Positions 12,401-26,683 of a stretch of DNA of 64,000 nt are shown here, in pieces. Source of the stretch: Sitta carolinensis (Eukaryota; Chordata; Aves; Passeriformes; Sittidae); NCBI GenBank assembly GCA_032173965.1, contig CM063284.1, positions 63,114,863 through 63,178,862 on the forward strand. Direction: 5' to 3'. A program made the position numbers and the translations under genes. How positions within the stretch are numbered: position 1 is the first letter of the stretch; each line of letters starts with the position of its first letter. The notes under the pieces are model-generated. The model did no database searches, was not told the origin of the DNA, and was given only the letters and a program-made list of their open reading frames with translations.

Positions 12401-14188
12401 CAGGGAGGATGTTTGCCACAAAGATGTGGTCACAGTGTGTGAAGATACTTCACAGTTATTATCACCTCATGGCTGAAACTTAGTTTTGAAAACTGTTCGT
12501 AAATAAGGTCAAGTTTCCCAACAACATAGGCCAACCAAACAGATGTCACAGTTGCTTAAGTGTTTTCAGCATGTCTAGACACCACGTGGTGATTAACACC
12601 AGTGGACCATGCTTCCATATGTGCTAGGAAGAGCAGAACCCAAGATGTGATAGATGTACAGTGGAAGAATTCTGGAAAATGTGCATGAAATTAGAGAGAG
12701 AACCAAGGGCTCTCTCGCATCCTGCGAATAACTGTCTGAGCCTCAGCAGCACCCAATTAAGGAAACAATTAAGACTGAGATAGTCACCAACCACAACTCC
12801 TTTGTCAGAGTCATTGTGAGGTGCTGCCAAAACATTAGCCTCCCTTGATTTCAAACACAGCCTGGCAAATGGCAAAACGATGATTTCCCAAGAGTAGCCA
12901 CAGCAAGCGCTCCAGCTTCTGCAGGCTTTGGAGCACAATAGTTTGGAAATTGCGTTAAAGCCAAGAATGAGGGCTGTGAGCTAAAGCAGTAAAATGTTAT
13001 ACTTCCTAAACAACAGGCAGGAAGGGGAAACTGTGGATCCTGGAGGAGCTGTCAGAGGCAAAGAATGCACTATCTAGTACTTCTGCTGCAGCAGGCTCTG
13101 CTGAGACCCTGCTGGGAACAGCGTGGTTCCCCCTGAAAGCCGGGTACTTCATGCCAGCACTGACAGATATGGCATCAGTTCTGCTTATCCCACGCTCTCC
13201 TGCTCCAAGCAGCATCCTGCTCTTGGAAGTCAGTCTCCCTCTTCAGTCAGCCATGAGTGTCACATGGTCAGACATGCACTGCACATAGTGGTAGCTGTAT
13301 GATTAGAGCTGTCTGCTGTGAGACACATTTTAAAATTCATGACCTTTCCCATCAGGGTTCAAAACCGAACTGGCCTGAAGATGAAAGACTGGCTTAGACT
13401 CCTGCTGTAAGCCGCTTCCCTTCTTTCCTCCCCCCAGTATTCTCCTTCGGCATTTACTTCCAATTATTTTACAGACTGTCTTCCACTAACGTGAGTTTAA
13501 AAATTGCTAATGAATTGAGATAAATTAAAGTTCATCAGTATCTGAACCAAGCATGTGTTTCAACTTCACAGTCATGCCTGACTATCAAAGGTATCTTCTT
13601 TTGTCAGGTAGAAGATGCTCTAAGAAGGCTACAGCTGGCCAAAAGAGATAGAGACGAGTTTTGAAGGAAGAAAAACAAGAGGGTGAATGCTTATGTTGCC
13701 TGTGAAAGAGGTTTTTGCAGAGGGATTGGCCATAATACCAGAAAGATGAAGGAGGGGGTGGAGGAGGGGAAGAGGAGAGGAGGAAATGCAAACTAACCAA
13801 AGCACACATATTGGCACTTGCAGAGTCCTGGAGACTTTGCCAATGGAAATTAGAGAGGAATGTGTTTGCTCCTTACCACAATTAGAAGCAACCAAACTGA
13901 AAAAAAAAATACTCCTCTCAGTGGGATTGTTGTCATGAATTGTATTTTACCACTCTAACACACTCCCACTGCTGGCTTTTTCTCAAGGAAAATCCATGAG
14001 AATAAGAATGTATTTTCATAATTTACACTCTGAAAACCAGGATATTTCTGCCAGTTCCCAGCAACTGCATGAATTGTGTTTCCTAGTCAGGCTGGCCAGA
14101 AAACAACAATTCATTTTGTGAGCCACTTGGGGACTGAAAACAAGGCCTTCCAAACACAAAAAGGGGATTCTCACTAAATCTAAACCAC

Positions 14189-14690
14189 GTGGGACCACTC
14201 ATCGCCAACCACCCAGCAGGGAAATGGCTGCACACGCCCGCCAGCCTTTGCAGAACTTGCCAGGGCACATGGTTCAGCAACGACGATGCCTTGAGCCATG
14301 GGGAAGCTGCACACCCCCTGGACAGTGCTGCTGCCTGCATATTGCTCCTCTTCTTCACTGTCACCTCAGCCCTGGAAAAAGTCCCCAGCCACTGCTGGGA
14401 TGCCACTTTCCAGCTACCAGCATGAGACTTCCCAGTGTTGCTGCTCCTCTCCCTTCCCCTCTCACCATGTGCAGGCAGTGCCACACAATAGCCTGAACCC
14501 ACCCCAGGCATAGCTTCTCCAGCTGACCCCTTCTTGGCCAAAGAACATGTCCATACCTGTCACCTCTTCCCAGGATTACAGTCACTTCAGCAGGGTACAG
14601 GGAGCTCAGGGAGGGTCGGCAGGGGCAGTCACAGACCCGGTGTCGTCAGGGTCCCTGAAGCAGCCACTGTTGAGATGGTGCAGTGTAGAG
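14189..14690. other. Local GC-rich patch without a gene
   Basis: Noticeably richer in G+C than its flanks, open on both strands for 70-150 codons, with a few CpGs. I see no domain, no splice-bounded frame, and no CpG-island density. The long frames are explained by the base composition. Confidence 0.5.
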
Positions 14691-16463
14691 CCATGCACAG
14701 CCCACACTACCAGCAGATGAAGGGTGAAACTATAGTAAATATCACTTCCACTGCATTTACCCATTGCATGAAAACCATTACACATGCACCAATCATCAGC
14801 TTCACCCTCTTCTTTGCTGATGATGAAGCAAATCTTTACAGACAGCCTCCATGACCCTTCTTAAAGGTAGCAGTGGCAAACCACCCGCGGGTGTGTCTAC
14901 ACAGCCTAGCAAGATGCATAGCCACCTAAGCTCTCCATCAGTGCTGTGAGGGGGATAGCAGAGAAATGCCTCCATGCTGGCACTGTACCAATGGAGATTA
15001 GAAAAGCCATTGTGTCGCTAAGTAATGTGGAGAGAAACCATGGATAGTCACCCCCATGAGAACCCAGGTGGCCAAAAAGTGCCTGGTGGCTGACTTGCAT
15101 GCTGCTTAATTACTCTGAATGCAACAAAGTTCACACATGTGTCCCTGGGCCTTGGTCACTAGTACTTGCAGATCCTGACAGCCTTGGAGGATAACCAACA
15201 TTTTTTCAGCCCTGAAGAGTTCTTCTCCCCTCTCATCCTTTAAAGCCCAACCTTCATGATTTGCACTGGTTTTCAGCCCTCCAGAGTTGCCAACAGGACA
15301 TGCCTGAAAGATGGGAATCACAGGGCTTTCGTACAACACTGACGAGAGCAAACCTTTAAGCACAGCTCATCTATTGAAAGTGAACAGGTACCACTAGTGC
15401 CTCTTCCCCCTGGGAAAGGGCAAGTTCTGCCAGTTGGTGCCAAGGGTGGCACTACTAATGCATAACCTCAAAAAAGACACAACCGGAAAAGGCAGAGGCT
15501 ATTTGCAAAGACCTGTGTCTCTCTAGTTCAGCACAACAAGGAAAGGCTGGCAGCATTGCAAATAATTGTGCAGATGCTGCACAATGAGAGATTGATTCAC
15601 ATCAAACCAGGCCATGTGAAAGCCACTTCTTTATCTCAGCTGAGCAAGAGCCCTCTTGCCATTGCTTTGCATAATGCAGAATGAACGTATGGACACAGTG
15701 ACTGATGCCACAACACGCAAGAAGCTTACTCTCCTGGGAAACACGGAAGGTAAGGGGTACAGATTGACTTTGCTGAGTGGAAGTTCAAATTTATCACCCT
15801 TGATGTCTTGCCAGGGGTCCAGTGTTTGATTAATGAACAACTTCCCAGGCATGGGCAGAGGATGGAGATGAAGGTCTCCCTTTGTGTGCATTTCTGTATG
15901 CCTTTTTCTTTTAATGAACAATGATTGGAGTTAATAACAGCGCCTGGTTTTGCTGTCTTGAGCTTCCCACAACATAGTTAGAGATTGTATGGAAAGAAAA
16001 GGCCTCAGCTTCCCAGGATAAGGAGGATCAGGGGGACCACAGACCAAGGGAGCAGTGCACAGAACTGTGTGTAAGAGAGGAAAAGTAGAAACTGTGATAT
16101 AAGCCACTGCCAGTCTGTTTGACCCTTGGATTCACACATCTGCAAAAGCCAGGGCAAACTGGGGGACATGACAAATGACAGATTAAGGGGCACACTCTGT
16201 CAAGTTGCTGGTGCTCCTTAAAACTGGCAGTAAAGCCTCTCAATCCCCAAATAAGATGCAACTGAAATAGGCAGGGATAGCTTGCATTGATGTGTGACCC
16301 TGACCCTTCAATGTGTGATGGGCAGCAAAGAAACACCCACAAACCAGGCTCTTTCAGTTCCCAAGGCTTCTTTTCAAGTGCCTGTTACTTGAAAAGAGTC
16401 TGGATCCCAGGAACAGTGGGAATTCTCCTCTGTTCCTCAGAGCCTCCTGCAGTCCTTGAAGGC

Positions 16464-16511
16464 TAATAAAAAATAAATAATAAATAAATAAATAAATAAA
16501 TTAAATAAATT
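16464..16511. repeat. (AAAT)n microsatellite
   Basis: About ten AAAT units with small interruptions. Confidence 0.9.
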
Positions 16512-19500
16512 AGCCCTTAGATGAAGGGAATATCCAATTTCTGTCCTGTAAAATACATCCTCTAAAACAGCACAATGTTCCCATTTTGAGACACATCCAG
16601 TTTCTGGCACTGCTGAGGCCCAGCATTGTCTGTTATTATTTTTGGCTTTCCTACTGGTCTACCACAGTGTATGTGTTGTGACTACAGACACCTGCTTTTC
16701 CCATACAGTGATGTCTGGCAGAGGACAACCTGCTGGGTTTTCCAGCTAGTGCTATTTTAAAAGTACTCCTGACCACCATATCTATCCAAATGATGCTGTT
16801 GCAAATGATGCCTAGTAAAAATATTTTCCTGTGTTCCTCAAGAATGACTTTGGATTGAAACTCTACCATATCCCCAAGTTTGGCCTGGGATAACTGAGTT
16901 GTTTTTTATCAACATAGCTAACATCCAAAAGGGAGGTTTCTGACAGAGTGACTCCTCAGAAATGGGATTTTCCTTCAAGACCCAATTAAAGAGAAGGCAA
17001 ATATAAGCAGACCCCAGTCTGAACTCCTGGTAGCAAGCCTACAAAAGTCCAAGCCCAGTAGTCAAGTAGTCACTCAAGAGAATGGCAAATGTTGTCATCT
17101 CACATCTACTGATGAAGAAGGATGTAAACAATTGATATACATGAACTTGGAGCACAAAACGCAGAAAAGGAACAAGAAAGGATCAAAAATACCAGGGCTC
17201 AACAATGTGAGATTCAAGAAGGCATGCCAATCAGCCAGTGGGGAATACAATACCAAATCTCTATTGCGACTACAGCTGATATTCTGTTACCCTCAGAACA
17301 CTTTTTAAACAAATTTGACACAATATCACCAAGATACTTGTCTCATATTGCTGAGATGTTTCTAATGTGATCCTAGGTATCTTACCAGGGGTTTTATCCT
17401 AGCAGGAAATGTGCATGTTTTTCTATTGGTTAGGGTTCTGGCTTTTGATAACTGGATACACAGGTTTGCTATCCTGTCTTGAATTGAATAGAGGGCACCT
17501 GATGACATATTATCATTTAGCATTGATGTGAAAGTGAGATACTACAAAATCCACTAGGAAAAAAAAAAGAAAAGGGGGTTGGGGCGGAGAGAAAAATCCA
17601 AAATCCCAGAATGGTTCAAACACTAACTTGGACAGGCAAAATGACTGGCTTGTATCAGTAAACACAAGAAGTTTACACCAAAATCACTATTTGCATCCAT
17701 TTCCACATAGGCTGGGCATGGTTCTAAGAATCTGAAGATTTTTCCAATGCAAGTAAAAAAAGAGAAGGCTTATATGACTTAATCTTACACGTCCTTAACC
17801 AACTTGCTTTTATGCTGCTATACTAGCAGATAATTCTATTTTAAAAGGAAGGGGAAAAAAATCAAGTCACTAAAATGAAGAACAAAAATTACACTGTATA
17901 GAGGTTTGAAAATAACCTAAAGAAATTCTGAACTCTAGAAGAGAACTGTATTGTCTGTTAAACTCCACAGGGCAGTTTGAAAGTTCAACAAAAAAGTTTG
18001 TATCATTCTCTCGCGGAATGTACAGCAATTTTCATAGCCCCTATTTAATTACCATATGTCCCCAATGGTTTCTTCTTCATTATATTCAATAAACAATTTT
18101 CAGATGGGATACCAGTATTTCATTGCCCTTTCATAAAATGGCAAATTGACTGTAAATTACATCTGATTCCTTGTCATGGATATTTGATTTACTAGCATCC
18201 ACAGTACAATACACCATTACCAAGGAAACTGTTGAATTTGGTCTGAAGGATATCAAATGAGGCACAAAATATGGAAGGTCTGAGAAGAAAAACATTTTAT
18301 ACTTCTGTGCATGCCAAAGCACACTGACCTGACAGCCACAGGGCAAATTTCTTCATCTCCTGTGAAGATGCTTAGTGTATCTTGTTCCCTGTCACTTGAA
18401 ACAACTACTGCAGGAGCAGCTTTCCAATGCTCTTTGTTTAGAAGTCTTTGACCTAAACCCACAAAGACCACTTCTAAAACACAAAGAGCATCCCACTACC
18501 CCCAGCTTCCCATCAGGAAGCTTTTCTGCTCTGAAGCCAACTGGAGTGCCAGCCAACACTAACGGAGAAGGCTGGTGCAGGCACATCCACTGTGAAGCAA
18601 ATGAAGGTGAGCATTTACATCAAATAGCAAAATACATTATTTCACCCACTTCTTGTACAAAGCGAGGCTTTGAACATAAATTTACTCTAGAAGGTAGGAC
18701 AAAACATGAAACATTTGCTGCATCAGATACACATTACCTCAGTGCACGAGCATTTTTCAGGTCTGTTTCTTCTTTTAATGGAAACCTTTACATTTCCTTT
18801 ACAGACACACTGTTCATCTGTCTCCTCACCAGAGACTGAATTTGGGGAAATCTCAAACACCATCAGCATTCTCCATCCAGACGGAATATCATTGGTGGCT
18901 TTTCCTGTGTTTGTAAGATTTCTCCCAGCATGTGCATTGATCACTCACAAGGGCTCATTTCAGCTCCTCTGTAATGAAGAGCCAGATGCACTCTGTGCTG
19001 AATAAGAAAAAATGAGTGGCAGAGTAGAGATTGTCTTTAGTGTAATCTGCTGTGTTTGTCATTACTCGATCTTGTCAGGTCTTTTTTCCACTCTGCCCTT
19101 GCCTTCTCTTCCACCTTTGAGTCTATTAACACCTCTAAGAGGAAGAAAAATGTCCAACTGTTCTCTCAAATTGGAAGACACTTGACAAATATCTTCTACA
19201 AGCAATATCATACCATCTTCAAAACCTTCTCAGAAACCAAACGTGTCAAATTTTGCTTGTTTAAAAAAATTCTGCCCTCTCCTAATTTTAGCTAAATGTT
19301 GGTTCCCAAAGGACTTAATGAAGACCAGGTTATCAGCGTTCCAGAGAGTGGCAAATATGATTGGGTCACAGCAGCACTTGTTAAGGAAAATACAGGCTGC
19401 AGCCTTGTTCACACTCTAGAGTTTTACAATTACGGCAAACTGAAAATGCAGTGTACATTAGCAAAAAGGTGCTTCAGTTGCAGCCAGTTTCCTGCACAGG

Positions 19501-20825
19501 ATAAGCTACCCTAGCTAGAGGCAATCTGGACCGCTACAGCCATTTCCATTTTAGAGCCTTTCACATTTGTCATTGAGGCAGGGATGCTGCTCTCCACTCT
19601 GCATTGCTACCCACTAAGTGTCTGGGAGCATATGATGAGTGTGGAGCAAGTCCAAGGCAGGCAGAGGTAGCTGAGATGGCCAGGGATATGGGATGATGCC
19701 CAGTGACACTGAGCCAGGGTGCTAAAGCCCAAGATAGCAGAGCACAGAATTCCTGAGCATTGGTTTAGAGGCACAGTTGGGAAATTCTTGCTCTCGTGAC
19801 CAGATGGAGGTCCTGCCATGCATCAATAGAATAGCAAAGGGAAAGGATTGGGAAAACAGGAGGAAGAAATCTCATTCCTCAGTACACATGGCTAGAGCAT
19901 GCCTGGCACCCTGTCTCTGGGCCCTGCATGGCTGGTACACATGGGTGTGGTGCTTCACACCCAGCTGTGCTCACCAGGGAGCCTGTGGTGCACTGGGGCA
20001 GCTGAGCACAAGCCCTGCTCAAACCAGCACTGTGCTTCTCCCTGCTGTACACAACTGCTCTGCCCAAGCTGCATATTTCTGCTCCATTTCCCAAGTTTTA
20101 GCTTATGTCTGGCAGATAAAACAGCATCCATCAATCATACTCAGCAAGGCTGTTATCTGCAAGAGCAATAAGTCTCTCTCCATACTCTCTCCTCCAACTG
20201 CCTTCTCAGCCAAACCAACTAAGCCAAACCATCCTGGAGCTCTCAGGACAGGCCCATATGCCCAGCATCTGGAGAAGGCATGCAGAGAGCACAGCCTGTG
20301 CCTTGCCAGGGCCATGGTAGCTGTTGGAGGTTTTCTTCTCCAGCACAGTCTGATCCGGATCCTAATGCAAACCATCAAAACAAGCAGACGGCAGCCACCT
20401 CTGGGTTCCTGCAGGAGCTCCCAGAAATCCTAGGACAACATGACAAATGCTGTCTGGAGAAGTGTCTCTTCTCACTCTTTCCATAGAAAGAATCCCCAAG
20501 TGGTGCATATCCTGAGATGACAGATAACATTGACTGTTGGAAACTCTTCTGAATGTTACACTACTGGGATCTTAATATTATCCACACAGTCTTGTATAAT
20601 ATACTTAACTGCATCCAAGAAAAAAAAAGGAACACTTAGGGAATCTTGCTACTAAAACCTGTCAGAAAAATCATTAAGAGCAGTAAATTACGATAATGAA
20701 AGATAATTTTAAAAATGAAGGCCCGAAAATGTCTGCAATTTCATGTTATATTGGAAAAAGTAACTGAAAATGAAAAGCAAAACATTCAAAAATTTAAATC
20801 ACAGAAATGAAAGGCCATGTGGAGA

Positions 20826-20829
20826 TATA

Positions 20830-20892
<63 letters not shown>

Positions 20893-20905
20893 GTAATAAT
20901 AATAG
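20826..20905. repeat. (TAA)n microsatellite, about 26 units
   Basis: Long near-perfect trinucleotide run with TAGTAA interruptions at both ends. It produces runs of isoleucine in both strands' chance frames, which have no coding meaning. Length and purity make it likely to vary between individuals. Confidence 0.97.
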
Positions 20906-23900
20906 TACTATACAGGAAAAAATTACATTTGCACACAACAATTTTAGGAGTTTTAACACATTCTATGAACAGGGTTAGCAAGACACCTAGTCCAGGGAGC
21001 CCCCGCAGCAGGCTCCATCCATCCTTGTTCTGGCTGTGCCCACCTTCCCCTGCCTCCTCAAGGAGCTCCCTATCCAAGCCTCACTCCATCTCCCATCCCT
21101 CACTCTACATGGAAACATTCAATGTTGTCTTCACAGCCAAGGAGTTTGAGCAATTAACCATTGCTATTTCAGAAACAACATTTGTAGTGTCAGCAGGCCA
21201 AAATAAACCTACCTTCCAAACTGATTTACTGTCTTTAATTTTTTCTGGAGGAAAAAGGCAAAGCTGTGCCAATAGTGCATTACTCAGTGCTGAAAATGCT
21301 AGTCTGGTCACCATGAGTCTTGTGCTCTTCCTGTGGATTTGTTACCTTCTAACTTTGACCCCGGCAGCCTGTTTAATCTCTACATTTTAACAAACTCACC
21401 TTTAAAACAGAAATTGGACTATTCAAAAAAAAAGGGCTTCGCATTGTAGAGATGAAAGCATGGATTAAGTTGGTTCAACTATATAAAATTAATTTTTCAC
21501 TTCAAAATGAAGGGGCACTAACTTAGACAGCTTACACAAAGGACTATGAATAAATACACACACTTAAAACTCCCTGTAAGAGGAAATTCAGACTTCAGTT
21601 GGAAAGAAAACGACAGTAAGATCAACATAAAAGGGATTAGGAGAAGTTTAAAGAGGAGGTTTGAAAAAGAAGTGTGATTGGCATGCTGAAGGTGGGCAGA
21701 TTTTCCAGACACAGAAAACAGCATGGGGAAGACTTCCAGCGCCAAAGGAAACAAGATAAACGGCCTACCAAGCAAAGAAAAGCAAAAATGGGAGCTATGT
21801 TTCCAGCAAGATTGATGTCACTGTTGCTCCCACAAAATATGTGCAAGTATTTTGCAACATCTGTTCTCAGAATGTCACATTTCAGCAAGAATGGGCACTA
21901 CCCGCATGTGTAAGAACCTAAGTGTGCATATTTGTATTTTGCATGGGCTCCTTGTGTTGGTGCAACTAGAAACTGATGTTTGAAAATTTGGCCCCAAATA
22001 GCTTCACTGGAAGCAGAATGCAGACAGATTTCTATGAATCTCATTGTGGTTTATTTTTATGGCACTATCTTTGCTGAATCCAGCAGAAATACCATTACCA
22101 TGATAAGCTCTGTCATGTGGCGTGCCTAACCAGCCAAGATAAAAAGCAGAGAATCTTTATTTTATATTGCAGTTAATCCCTATACTAACCAACTGTCATA
22201 CCTATGGAGCTGAATATCAGTATCTTAATCAAATGTGGTAGCAGGACTACCCCTTCTTGAAGTTGCCATTGCATCAAATGGGAGTGCTGGCTGGTCAGAA
22301 GGCTGGGACAAGAAACCACATGAGGAATGGAGAAAAGGAGCAGGTAAACAATGTATCTGAACAAGGAGCTCATGGGTCATAGCTCTAGAGAAGCCTGAGC
22401 AGTATCGGAAAAAAGGGACTGAACTGGGATTGTGTTGGGCAGACAAAGAGATCCTTATTTTCCTGAGCATCTACCGTGCTCTCTCCATAGGATTTCTGCC
22501 TCAGCTGGCTGGGAGGCACTGAGCATGAATTAAAGCTCCTTGCATTGCTCCTGTCTTGTCTGTTGCAAAAGGTGGTACTGAGACTGAAGATTACAGTAGG
22601 AGAAAGTAGAGCAGACATATTGACCTGGGGAGATACATCTGCCTGTTGTGGGACTAAGTGAGTCTCTTTAGACCAAACAGCTTGTAGGACTTAACCAGTG
22701 CAGAGCTCACATGGTACCCTGAACTTTGCAGACCATTCACTGAGCAGCAGCAGCCAAAATGGAATTCAGTGGACTATATAAAGTGCAGACATAGAAGTAA
22801 GGTGATAAACAGAAGGTTGTCTGGAAAAAAATAAAATTAGTACGTGTCTAAACCTTACATTCTCTTTGACCTTGATCCGGCACTCTTTGCTGTTGCTCGC
22901 AACTACAGTGTGAAAGAAATGCTCTTCCATCTTATGGTTCTACTATGAAAATAAACCCATTAATATTTTTAAAGCATTCAGGATACTGTCATGCTGAATG
23001 ACAGCAAGAAACCCTCCGAGGAAATTAATAACTCTGTCTTCAGTGCAGTATCTGAATAGGGTGTTGGAATTAAGGGATCAGCTACTCTCTCACCTGTTAA
23101 AAAATGATGAAGAAAAGCTACTGAATAGCTGCTTAGTGAATGAGCACTGTCAATCCCATGGCCTGGATGAGGTACCATCCTGTGAAGTCCATCTGTAATT
23201 GTGTCCTTTAAGCCTGTGCCATAATGTACCTCCACAGGGCAGCCAAGCTGCACTAGCAGCTCTTCTCTGGCTGCAGTCCTAGCTGGGAGGGGGGTGAAGG
23301 TCCATATGCACCCAGCAATGGGTGACCAGCTAGGGAAAAAAAATGTTCCCATCTCCACCCATTTCATTGTCTAGGTTGACTTCCAATGTAAAGTATCCTT
23401 ACATGTTTACAGCCTTACATTTACAAGGCAAAACACCAGTGACACAAAACACAAGGAACAAGATAAAGTGATGGAGATGGAAAGGGCTGTGTGGCAACAG
23501 GTAGCTCACCCAGCCACTGGGGAACCCCCAGGAAGTAAAGCCAAGGGCAGGAAGCCCAAGGTACAGGTGGGGAAGCTCAGAGGGGCATGGGGAAGGGGAT
23601 CTGAAGCAAAGGCAAGGACAGACTGGGTGGGCCAGTGCTGGGAGAAGGAGATGGCAGAAGGGGTAGCCAACAAGAGCCAAAGGAAATTGCACCCCATGGG
23701 AACAAGCTATACAATTCAATCACATCTGAAAAAAAAAAAAATCTCTTAAAAGCCTAAAAGCTGTGACAGGCAGGGAGAGCAAGACCTCTCCTGGACAGAT
23801 TTTTTAAATTACTCCCGTTAATGGCTGAACCATAAAACTCTACCAATTGATGCTAAAATCCTGTAAGGAAAGTCTGTGAGGACTGAAATCCAGGTGAGAA

Positions 23901-24269
23901 GCAGCCAGCAATCTGGCAGAGGTTGTCACAAAGCTAAATCTTTCCCTGGCATTCCTGGGGTCCTTGAGCTTCTCTCCAAAGCAATACATATTTCCCTGAC
24001 TTGTCCTGCAGGCAATAGTGCAGGGAGCCCTACCTTGCACTTGGGGCAGGATGCCCAGCCAAGGCTGTCCACAGAAGAAGTCAAACATTAGAAATTAGCA
24101 CCCGTCATAAATAAACCACCACAGGCTGAACTGAAAGAAGCTGTGCCCCCGAGCCTAAAAGCAGAAAGCCATTGTTGTTTCAAGGGCTGGGGGTTTTTCC
24201 TATTGTGAGCATGGTAAATTTTTATATACAGATCTCCCTTTCAAAAATGCCAGCCCTTTCCTAGCCCTG
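20906..24269. other. Non-coding stretch
   Basis: Unique DNA. Chance frames near 23.0-23.7 kb on both strands reflect a mildly GC-rich, purine-rich stretch. Confidence 0.6.
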
Positions 24270-24560
24270 CACTTTGAGGTGATTGTTGCTATTTGTGAAT
24301 GACTTGGGAATTAATTAATGTAAAGCCAACTGGCTTATAAATGGTTGGCATTGTGAACAGCCCCAGAATCATGGGGAGTGCAGTTTATGTGGTCAGAGCC
24401 ACATTCAGTGCTGTATGTCAAGGGACAAGATTTATTATCACAGTAGGTCCATTTTCCAAAAGTTTGCAAGGGCTGTTTCATAATGAAGGGGCACTGTTCA
24501 CAGCAGAGTCAGCACCTATTTTTTTCTGGGGTGTATTATAAATCCCAGCTAGGAAAAGAA
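24270..24560. promoter_or_regulatory. Candidate conserved non-coding element
   Basis: Dense in motif-like words (GGGAATTAATTAATG, the near-palindrome CCAACTGGCTTATAAATGGT, TTTATTATCACAG, TTCATAATGAAGG). No repeats and no plausible exon. Inference only. Confidence 0.22.
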
Positions 24561-24855
24561 GTGGGGGAGGGTTATTTAGCACTGAGGGCATGAAATCTTA
24601 GCATAGATAATATATTTACTATGGAAAGATAGAAAAGAAAAACAGAAAAAAAAAAACTTTTAAAGAAAAATTCAAAAGAATAAAAGTAGTAAATTTATTT
24701 CAAATCTGAGGACAAGAGTTAAACTCCTACATAATAGCTAATTAAACTAAATGAGTCTACCAAGCTGAATTAAAATGTATAAATATTTTTAGTCACTTGC
24801 CACCCTCAGAATCCTTGGATTTAAAAATATCACAGAAAAATAAGAAACAGTTCAT

Positions 24856-24930
24856 AATAATTTAATAATTAGAATAATTATTAAATAATTTAATAGTTAG
24901 AATAATTATTAAATAACTTAATAATTAGAA
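24856..24930. repeat. 28-base AT-rich minisatellite, 2.7 copies
   Basis: Unit AATAATTTAATAATTAGAAT plus AATTATTA. Copies lie at 24,856-24,883 and 24,884-24,911 (one visible difference) and partly at 24,912-24,930. The unit is rich in TAAT and partly self-complementary. Confidence 0.95.
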
Positions 24931-25049
24931 GCAGAAGGAATGAAAGGCATATGTTCTTTCATATAGAAAGCCAGCTGAGCATTTTTAGCTAAAAAGCAAC
25001 CCTGAATAGACCAAGGTAAAATGTGACAGTACTCACCAGAAGCCTCCTC

Positions 25050-25450
25050 ACTGATCTCCAAGTGAAGGAGTGAGGCTGTGCCTCAGACCGTATCTCCTGG
25101 GTAGTGGGTGAGGGGCTGGGAAGGGGCCAGAGAGGCTGTGGCCTGGCACAAGGCTGCTGTGTTTGCTCTGGTGGAGAGGGACACCGGCAGGGTGAGCTGT
25201 GCCTTGTGAGAAGCCATTTGGCCCCTCTGTGCGTGTGCCAACGCTACTGGAAGGCCCAGTGGGAGCTGATGGAGGTGCCACGGCAGCAGGGCTGGTAGCA
25301 CGCTTGCTGTGCCCACCTCTGACACCGATGGCAGCACAGCTTTGGGCACATTCCCCATCTGTCTACACGGGACAGCATCCCTCCTCCACCCTCCCCTGAT
25401 GTGTCTCAAATCTTCTCCAGTTCGCTTCCTAAGTTCTCTTGTGTTCTGCT
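25050..25450. other. Local GC-rich patch without a gene
   Basis: GC-rich with scattered CpGs (ACCGTATC, CACCGGC, AACGCTAC, CACGGC, GCACGCTT). Both strands have open frames of 60-108 codons but none looks like a protein and none has good splice limits. Could be an old exon, a promoter remnant or simply an isochore patch. Confidence 0.45.
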
Positions 25451-26620
25451 GCCTGCAGCAATTTGACTACATGTCCTCGGGGCTGGGGACAGAACAAGGA
25501 GCCTCTGCAGCTGTGATCAGCCTTACCATGAAAGGCTGGTGGCGAGGGAGAGCTCTCCGGTGTGCAACAAACCTACTGAAGCAAACACAGCTGGTGCCCA
25601 CGTTACCCCTTTTTCCAGTCATCCCATTCCCTTCTCCAATCAGTGTTGCATCCTCCCTGCAACTGGGATGCTGTAAGGCTCGTGGATATCTGTCATGAGG
25701 TTTTACCCTGGGATTATAGTATTGAGTGATACATGAATCAAACAGGTCTTGATGACTGTGTATGCACAAAGGTATTTATAAGAAACATTCTGTGATTTGC
25801 CTGAAAAATATTACACCAAGAAAATATCTGTAATTAATTCTTCCAGTGAAACTGCATGTGTTACAATCTTCCCCACCTCACTATTGTTGTGTTTTCTTGA
25901 AAAGACAATAAGAAACTACAATGACAGCAATAAAAAATTATTATGCTGCATGTTCTCTTGCCTCTTACAGCAAAATTCCTAAAGCCATTTAATAATCAAA
26001 CTATATTTCTACATAGCTGGGAAGAAAATGAAAGGTAAAGTGAAAGAAGCCAGAGAAGTCCCATGAGGGAAACTTGAAAATTCATGCTTTTACCAAACCA
26101 CAAGTGAGGAACCAGATAGCATAATGTATATAAATGAGAGCAGCAGCTCTATTTCATGCTAGTTAGACCATCAGATGTAAAGAACATCATTGCCAAGAAC
26201 TCCCATGTAGTTAGTTTTAGAAAGAAATCTTATATATGATGAAGTAATTTTCTGAAAAGATGTTTTTTGAATCACTTGTCTAGTGGGTTTCCATAGAAGC
26301 CATCCTGTTCTCAGAGCAGCTTAAGAGTCATGTTAAGATCCTGACACCATTCATGATTGCCAGAAAATTCAGAAATTGAAGATACTGCTCACTCCCTTGG
26401 TCACACCATGTGCTCATACTTGTTTACATTCAAATACTATCTCTCTTTAAAGGAGAACTCTGACAAAAGCTTTCCACCTCTCTCTGATAATGATAAGAAA
26501 ATAGAGAGGAAAAGGAATAAACACTGTAGAGCTGAACAGCATGAACGGCTTATCTCCTTCTTCAGACACTGAATTTTGTGAAATTTCCCTCACGTTTCTA
26601 ACAGGATTAAATACAGCACT

Positions 26621-26683
26621 TAAAAAGAAGAAAAACCAACCAACCAAAAAAAAAAAAATCAAAACAAACAAACAAAACCCCAA
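26621..26683. repeat. A-rich simple sequence with CAAC/CAAA units
   Basis: Runs of ACC-AACC and CAAA units around a 13-base poly(A). No coding meaning. Confidence 0.85.

Larger units (their letters stand above)
12401..20825. other. Non-coding stretch
   Basis: Apart from the GC-rich patch at 14.2-14.7 kb and the AAAT run at 16.46 kb, this is unique DNA. The 154-codon frame at 18,375-18,839 and the 218-codon frame at 19,777-20,433 (both plus) are Cys/Ser/Pro-rich translations of non-coding DNA with no recognisable domain. Confidence 0.6.

Noticed and set aside
14083..14541. 152-codon minus-strand frame in the GC-rich patch
   Set aside because: Both strands and several frames are open together, as expected from base composition; no domain.
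19777..20433. 218-codon plus-strand frame as a gene
   Set aside because: No start context, no domain, Cys/Ser/Pro/Trp-rich translation typical of non-coding DNA, no splice limits.
20770..21390. 206-codon frame containing a long isoleucine run
   Set aside because: The run is the TAA microsatellite; the rest has no recognisable protein character.
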